Of a DNA stretch of 64,000 bases, positions 61,931 to 64,000 are shown one piece after another; within the stretch, counting starts at the first letter, position 1; every line of letters starts with the position of its first letter. The position numbers and the translations under genes were made by a program. The DNA is from Gemmatimonadota bacterium (GTDB taxonomy: Bacteria > Gemmatimonadota > Gemmatimonadetes > Gemmatimonadales > Gemmatimonadaceae), in contig JAHFCT010000013.1 in NCBI GenBank assembly GCA_023249375.1, positions 1 to 64,000 on the forward strand. The letters are read 5' to 3'. The notes under the pieces are model-generated. The model was not told the origin of the DNA, did not search any database, and was given only the letters and a program-made list of their open reading frames with translations.

Positions 61931-63760
61931 ATGAGTGATCCCGTGGACGGCCCCCTCGCCCTGCTGCAGGCGTGCGTCACTGGTCGCTACTCGATTGAAC
62001 GCGAAGTCGGGCGCGGCGGCATGGGCATCGTCTATCTCGCCCGCGACGTGTCGCTCGACCGTCGTGTGGCAATCAAGCTGCTGCCCAGCGAGTTCACCGC
62101 CGAGCGATCGCTGCGCGAACGCTTCATGCGCGAGGCCCGCATTGCGGCGCGGCTGTCGCATCCGCACATCGTGCCGGTGTACAGTGTCGAAGAGCACCCC
62201 GACTCGGTCTTCTACGTTATGGGGTTCATCGAGGGTGAAACGCTCGCGGCGCGCATCGAACGCGCTGGGCAGATTGCCCCCGCCGAAGTGGCCGCGTTCA
62301 TGCAGCAGGTGGCGTGGGCGCTCGCCTACGCGCACGGCAACGGCGTGGTGCACCGCGACATCAAGCCCGACAACATCTTGCTCGAGCAGGGCACCAGCCG
62401 CGCGTGGGTAATGGACTTCGGCATCGCGCGCGCGCTCGAAACGGCGGCCACTGGCCAGCCGCAATCGACGCGGCTGACGCAGATGGGGCACGTGGTTGGC
62501 ACGGCCGCCTACATGAGTCCCGAGCAGGCCGCGGGTGAGGAGGTGGATGGACGCAGCGATCTCTATTCGCTTGGCGTCGTAGCGTATCTCGCACTCACCG
62601 GACGGCTGCCATTCGACGCGACGAGCACGCACGCGTTGCTTGCCAAGCATCTCACCGAGATTCCGCCGCCGGTTGCCTCCGTGCGGCCCGGCATTCCCGC
62701 CACGCTCGCGCGAACGGTGGACCAATTGCTCGCCAAGGACCCGGCCGCGCGTCCGGCAACGGGCGAAGCGGTGGCGGACGCGGTCAGTTCGGTGCATGCC
62801 AACCGCGCTGATGTGGCTCCGCCGATTCGCAACTTCCTGCGCGCGGCCGAACAGGACGTGATTGTCACCACGCGATTTCTCGCCATCGTCCTGGCCGTCG
62901 GCGCGGCGCGCCCGCTGGCGATGCTGCCCATCTTGATGGCCGGACTCGGCAGCGTGGCGGGTTCCATTGCGGCGCTGATCTTCCGTGCGCGTCGTCTCAC
63001 CGAGTTCGGTTATCGCTGGCCGGACATCCGCGATGGCGTCGCGCTCTTCGCGTCAGAACGCGCCGAAGAGAACCGCGAGGTGGCGAAGGTTCCTGCGCCG
63101 GGTGTGCTGCGGCGCGCGGCCGTGCGCATGGTCGTCTCGGTGACGGTCGGCATCACGGTCTTCATCGGCGGGGCATTTCTCGGGAAAGACCTGCGCGTCA
63201 ACGGCGGGCCGAACGGCTGGATCTTCGGTCTCGTGGTCGTTGTGATCACCAGCCTGGTGCTGATTGTCTCCACCGGACCGCTCGCCTACTACATCGCCAT
63301 GCGGCAGTCGGGCCGCGCGCTGGCTCCGGGCCGCGATCGGCGGAGTTTTGGCTTGTCGATCTGGGCGTCGCCATTCGGGCAGCTGCTGTTTGGCGTGGCC
63401 AGCCGTGGGGTGCTGCCACAGCCGCCGCGCAACGCGACGGCCGCACTCGACCAGCTGATCGCCGAGGTGGAGGCGAGTGTGCCCAAATCACAGCGTCGGC
63501 TCGTGCAGGCAGTGCGGCGCCGGCTCGATGCGTACGCCGCGGAATCACAGGCGCTGCGCACGCGCGAACGCGAGATCGACCGTGGCATCGCCGAGGCCGG
63601 TGCCGGACAGGCCGCCGACCAGATGGCGGCGGCGCGGCGCGACATTGCTCCACGCGTGGAACGAATTGCGGCCACGACAGACGAGATCAGATTGAGCTTG
63701 TTGCTCGTTCGCAGCGGAGTGCGACCAGTCACGGATCTCGCCAAGCTAGCCGCCGACTGA
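61931..63760 (+). CDS. Ser/Thr protein kinase with polytopic membrane region and C-terminal coiled coil
   Basis: 609 residues. Hanks-type kinase domain (about 20-290): glycine loop GRGGMG, Lys49 (VAIKLL), Glu68 (MREARIA), catalytic loop HRDIKPDN (141-148), DFG 162-164, and GTAAYMSPEQA. All catalytic residues are intact. Then about four membrane helices (FLAIVLAVGAARPLAMLPILMAG; GSIAALIF; MVVSVTVGITVFIGGAFLG; GLVVVVITSLVLIVSTG) and a charged coiled-coil tail (about 510-600) with heptad-like LVQAVRRRLDAYAAESQALRTRERE. Unlike PknB there is one kinase at the N-terminus, no PASTA repeats and a cytosolic-looking tail, which may be a dimerisation or partner region. Confidence 0.93.
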   Translation: MSDPVDGPLALLQACVTGRYSIEREVGRGGMGIVYLARDVSLDRRVAIKLLPSEFTAERSLRERFMREARIAARLSHPHIVPVYSVEEHPDSVFYVMGFIEGETLAARIERAGQIAPAEVAAFMQQVAWALAYAHGNGVVHRDIKPDNILLEQGTSRAWVMDFGIARALETAATGQPQSTRLTQMGHVVGTAAYMSPEQAAGEEVDGRSDLYSLGVVAYLALTGRLPFDATSTHALLAKHLTEIPPPVASVRPGIPATLARTVDQLLAKDPAARPATGEAVADAVSSVHANRADVAPPIRNFLRAAEQDVIVTTRFLAIVLAVGAARPLAMLPILMAGLGSVAGSIAALIFRARRLTEFGYRWPDIRDGVALFASERAEENREVAKVPAPGVLRRAAVRMVVSVTVGITVFIGGAFLGKDLRVNGGPNGWIFGLVVVVITSLVLIVSTGPLAYYIAMRQSGRALAPGRDRRSFGLSIWASPFGQLLFGVASRGVLPQPPRNATAALDQLIAEVEASVPKSQRRLVQAVRRRLDAYAAESQALRTREREIDRGIAEAGAGQAADQMAAARRDIAPRVERIAATTDEIRLSLLLVRSGVRPVTDLAKLAAD

Positions 63761-63773
63761 ACGCGGCGGCCGT

Positions 63774-63802
63774 TTGACAGGGGATGGCGTCGCCCGCACA
63801 AT
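63774..63802 (+). promoter_or_regulatory. sigma-70-like promoter with structured leader
   Basis: TTGACA (63774-63779), 17-nt spacer, CACAAT (63797-63802, four of six matches). The leader to the ATG at 63932 contains a perfect palindrome CGCCGCTCG/CGAGCGGCG (63861-63878) and a stem CCATCAG/CTGATGG (63888-63911). Confidence 0.55.
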
Positions 63803-63931
63803 TGCCCAATCCCGTGACGCCGGGGCCCCGCGCCTCGTCGATCACGGACATACATATGAGCGCCGCTCGCGAGCGGCGTGGCTCCTCCCATCAGCCGCCG
63901 ACGACTGATGGCCCCCCCACCGGGAGCACAC

Positions 63932-64000
63932 ATGAATCGCTTCGCTGCCCTGTTCGGCGGAATCGTTGTCGTTGGAATCGGATCGCTGGGCATGACGACG
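63932..64000 (+). CDS. exported protein, 3' end outside window
   Basis: Only 23 codons are visible: MNRFAALFGGIVVVGIGSLG and onward, a short basic residue followed by a hydrophobic run, i.e. the start of a signal peptide or anchor. The ATG follows a good ribosome site (CCGGGAGCACAC) and a promoter with a structured 130-nt leader, so this is very likely a real gene. Function cannot be told. Confidence 0.6.
   Translation, partial: MNRFAALFGGIVVVGIGSLGMTT

Overview
High-GC (by eye about two thirds G+C), gene-dense bacterial chromosome. The gene families suggest a Gemmatimonadota-like soil or freshwater organism: many exported S9/M28/S46/M16/S15 hydrolases, large MacB/FtsX-type permeases, a DUF5916 barrel protein, DUF4142, and Ser/Thr kinases with membrane segments. 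This is inferred from gene content only; no rRNA or other phylogenetic marker lies in the window. I saw no tRNA, rRNA, CRISPR array, transposase or prophage. Almost every gene is complete; only the first (5' end missing) and last (3' end missing) are cut by the window edges.

Layout. 1-14 kb: an S9 peptidase, a DUF4198 protein, an M16 metallopeptidase, a membrane-fused spermidine-synthase-like protein, a DUF5916 outer-membrane protein, and an Lrp-type regulator translationally coupled to a NamZ-type exo-muramidase. 14-25 kb: a membrane protein, then a five-gene minus-strand operon for a MacB-like ABC export system (two permeases, a HlyD-type adaptor, one ATPase, a third permease). 25-39 kb: a protein built of two tandem copies of one domain, S15 and DPP4-like peptidases, recQ, a DUF2239 gene behind a strikingly AT-rich promoter, an M28 peptidase flanked by two related secreted two-cysteine proteins, a YncE-like propeller, DUF4142 and a rhomboid protease.

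39-54 kb is one functional island for L-arabinose-containing (and probably L-fucose-decorated) glycans. It holds a Tat-exported GH127 beta-L-arabinofuranosidase, an RbsA/B/C-type sugar ABC importer, a fucose-isomerase-fold sugar isomerase coupled by a 4-nt overlap to araB, and a convergent operon of GH29 alpha-L-fucosidase, a Tat-exported predicted TIM-barrel protein of unknown activity, araD and a GH43-like lipoprotein. Reading the set together: exported enzymes release pentose, the ABC system imports it, and isomerase-AraB-AraD convert it to D-xylulose 5-phosphate. No classical araA and no sugar-responsive regulator is present in the window.

54-64 kb: another S9 peptidase, a barrel-like protein, an S46 dipeptidyl-peptidase, a 163-bp dyad/iteron intergenic element, a DctA-type dicarboxylate symporter, a VanZ-family protein with a large cysteine-bearing insert, a Ser/Thr kinase with a polytopic C-terminal half, and the first codons of a further exported protein. 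Convergent gene ends are repeatedly closed by strong GC-rich hairpins.
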